Assembly: GCA_000469685.2 (NCBI GenBank)
Contig: LS997564.1
Coordinates: forward strand, 35,668,151-35,732,150
Length of the DNA stretch: 64,000 nt
From: Haemonchus contortus
Taxonomy: Eukaryota; Nematoda; Chromadorea; Rhabditida; Trichostrongylidae
Direction of reading: 5' to 3'
Position numbers and translations under genes: made by a program. Under the pieces are notes generated by a model. It had not been told where the DNA came from and made no database searches. It was given only the letters and a program-made list of their open reading frames with translations. Below are positions 61,901 through 64,000 of the stretch, piece by piece (the stretch's first letter is position 1; every line of letters starts with the position of its first letter).

Positions 61901-64000
61901 ACGATGACATTTATGCTTTTGAGTTTGGCAGTATTATTTGTAGATCTCTGCACGGGCGCGCTATGTTATTTTTGAGACGGTAAGGTCTTGAATTTCCACC
62001 TTTTATACATTTCTTGAAGAATCTATTAGGAAAAATCTTGCACAACAGTACTAGAATAATGAAATTCCATTAGGCTGTTCTTTATTTGTCCATTATTAGA
62101 GCTGGACCCGGTGTGTCGGACCTGGATGTAGCAGAAGATCCTCCGTGGAATGGAAAGGTGTTCGCAACGGTGGTCAATGAGATGGTGAGGCTTAAAATCT
62201 GATATAGGGACTCTTAAAGCAATTTGTATATGTTGAAGCCAGCTCAGATCATTTTTTTAGAATCCTAATTTGGACTGGTGTGAAGTTATTGATCGGCTAG
62301 ATGATGTGCAAATGTTGGTGACTCGACGTCAATCACTTATTACATTGATCGATGCATTAAAAACTGGACTACGGGATAAACCATTTCCTATCAATAAATT
62401 GTATACAAAATGGCGATGCAGGTACTGCTCGAATCGCGTTTTATTGATCATTTCTTAAAATTCAGACCTTTATGGGTGTTACAGAACATGACAACCCTGA
62501 CTATTCCTCTGTATCGTTTCTACAGACACGTTTATGGGTTTTAATAGTTTGATGATTTTAATGCTACTTCTTCTGAACAAAATTTTTACGAAAATTAGTT
62601 CACCCATTGACATTGGCATCATGTCCTCGAATGAAACTGATACTGGTTTTGAAGGTTTCGATTTTGTAAGTGATGCGAACTTTAAGCTTCAAGCGGACCA
62701 CGCTGTTGAGGTCTTATGGTTTGGGGAGGTTCATCCGACATAGGCCCTTAAGCGTCTGTTTGCCCACCACCTATTTGATTACTGTGCTCCGCCCATTTTA
62801 TGCTGACTTTCGCAAATCGAAGTCGCACGTGTCGATATTCGCCTTTTCTACTCCTGAAAAATCTCGTTTATTTACGGAACATTGGACGATTTCTCTTGCA
62901 TTTGTTCTCAAAGAGACATGAACTCTTGCAGGGAAGCTCAGTTATCACTAATCTCGTCAATGATTGAAAATCCGGATGTGTTTTGTATAGCCGATTATCC
63001 TCATCGAGCCGTCCCCATCAGTGTATTGAAGAATACACCTGATGACAGTGATCGGTTGCTAGCTCCATGGTACGTGGAAGATCTTACCAGTCGTCATTGA
63101 ATTCTTATTATAACTGTCGTTCAGGTGTTGTGTGGAGTTGACAGAGTTACTGTTGGCGATGGCTGGTGAACAAAATGTACAAACTACAGCCATTCGATTG
63201 TTACATGGTGCTCTAGAGAAGTGGCCGGATGTGGTGTTGTTGGCTTTGTTCCAGGTTCCGGTAGGTTTTAACTGAGCTAATATGTATTTATTAATAAGAT
63301 CTAGTGTGCCCCACGCTTTCAAGGCTAGAGGAGGTACACGATATATGTAGGCATCAAATCTGCACTGTGCGCTGCTATTGGGAAGCCATTGTCCTCTTAA
63401 TTGAGAATCGTTGTCAGCTTACCGCGCAGCCTTCCAAGGGGATGAGCACTGCTACATGAAAATTAAGAGCTGACTTCGCTACAAAATAGTGAAACAACCG
63501 GAAGTGACATCAATCTATAGCTGATAGCTCCGTAGTGAGTTAGCTGCCTCCAATTGAGAAAGTTCCCAAGCTCGCCTGCAAGAGCGCTTGGGAACCTTCT
63601 TGGGATTTATGCGACGTGTCAGAAAATCCCTGTTCGCATTTTGAGAAGGGAAAGACAATTTGTGGTGGAATTTCAGTGATGCATCATTTATGAACTGTGG
63701 GCCTAGCTTTTCACTTTCTCAGTTTTCACGGATTATTATTGAGCTAATTTGCATAGAAGAATGCTACTGAAACTTTTTTACTTGAAAGCTTGCTTCCAAA
63801 GTGGTAGCTCTGTAAGTAGTGGTAGCTAGGACTGTATTTCGAGATATCTCAGGCCGCTCCGTGCTGTTCGCTCACTTGTTTGTTGGCGCTGCTCTGTTTA
63901 AAGTACTAGCATAAACGCACATCACGTTTTTATGTATCTTTCTAGCCACCGATGACAGAACTGCGGCAGAAATTCATTGAAATGGTGCTTCCAGTGTTTA
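55939..64000 (+). CDS. ntl-1: CCR4-NOT scaffold CNOT1/NTL-1, N-terminal part, runs off the end
   Basis: Exons read: 55939-56046 (MSIGLSSPARYSLSYVDSLL), 56680-56847, perhaps 57870-58037, 58853-58982, 59063-59169, 59853-59924, 61039-61182, 61245-61386, 61452-61548, 62100-62184, 62261-62421, 62932-63069, 63125-63260, 63946-end. Phases match at every junction given. The clearest homology to the CNOT1 N-terminal HEAT-repeat region lies in the last exons: NPNLDWCEVIDRLDD, FPINKLYTKWR, NPDVFCIADYPHRAVPISVL, KWPDVVLLALFQ, MTELRQKFIEMVLPVF. CNOT1 is the large scaffold that holds the deadenylases and other modules of CCR4-NOT, shortening mRNA poly(A) tails. The stretch between 56847 and 58853 is the weakest; 57870-58037 is only a candidate, with a poor donor (GTGGGG). 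The rest of this large protein lies to the right. Confidence 0.88.
59969..60208. repeat. 49-bp minisatellite, five copies, in an ntl-1 intron
   Basis: Units start at about 59970, 60019, 60068, 60119 and 60168 (49, 49, 51 and 49 bp). Each contains CGTTTCGCAACCGCTCGCGC, then CACTAGCT and an AT-rich end (ATTTTTGATGTATCTGA). It is GC-richer than the surrounding intron and only a few bases differ between units. Confidence 0.93.

Noticed and set aside
62534..62921. Open frames between two ntl-1 exons as an extra exon
   Set aside because: The flanking exons (ending 62421, starting 62932) join in phase and match CNOT1 without a gap.

Overview
The window is nuclear DNA of a nematode, most likely a strongylid (hookworm-like) worm. 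Reasons: genes are cut into many small exons by short introns with GT(A/G)AG donors and TTTCAG-type acceptors; the recognisable proteins are eukaryotic housekeeping proteins; and the left two thirds are packed with Tc1/mariner copies, non-LTR relics and tRNA-derived SINEs. One mariner family has TIRs of the Hsmar1/cecropia type (TTAGGTTG...ATTGCGG), a type known from hookworms. Species assignment is inference.

Right third (43-64 kb), gene-rich. A complete 14-exon RIO1 kinase gene (riok-1, minus strand, 43364-46267, 504 aa) lies head to head, across 2.2 kb, with a complete 9-exon 26S proteasome lid subunit gene (Rpn6/PSMD11, plus strand, 48526-50868, 420 aa). Downstream is a candidate gene I cannot name (from 51577), with three or four exons whose phases fit. 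Then comes the 5' part of the CCR4-NOT scaffold gene (CNOT1/ntl-1, from 55939 and running off the end), which carries a 49-bp minisatellite in one intron.

Left and middle (0.4-43 kb), transposon-rich. Splice sites and reading phase let me assemble two genes that simple ORF calling misses. One is a small gene for a secreted acidic protein on the minus strand (2797-3695). The other is a candidate PAN/apple-domain surface protein on the minus strand, with a signal-peptide exon at 42.1 kb, PAN-like exons at 33.9-33.7, 24.5 and 18.1 kb, and a C-terminal hydrophobic tail at 10.8-10.67 kb followed at once by AATAAA. Its introns would total about 30 kb and contain most of the mobile elements. At the left edge is a possible Rad9-like coding fragment.

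Mobile elements: a Penelope-type GIY-YIG ORF split by a composite mariner at a TA (the reading frame rejoins when the insert is removed); a nested mariner pair (5.1-6.8 kb); a Tc1-like element (8.9-10.4 kb); two copies of one mariner family in opposite orientation (11.1-12.4 and 34.1-35.4 kb); an RTE-type and a second non-LTR relic; a 300-bp fold-back element; and at least six copies of a SINE with Pol III A- and B-box-like heads, one of them carrying a second repeat flanked by a 6-bp duplication. All exon boundaries were read by eye and none has been checked against RNA or databases.
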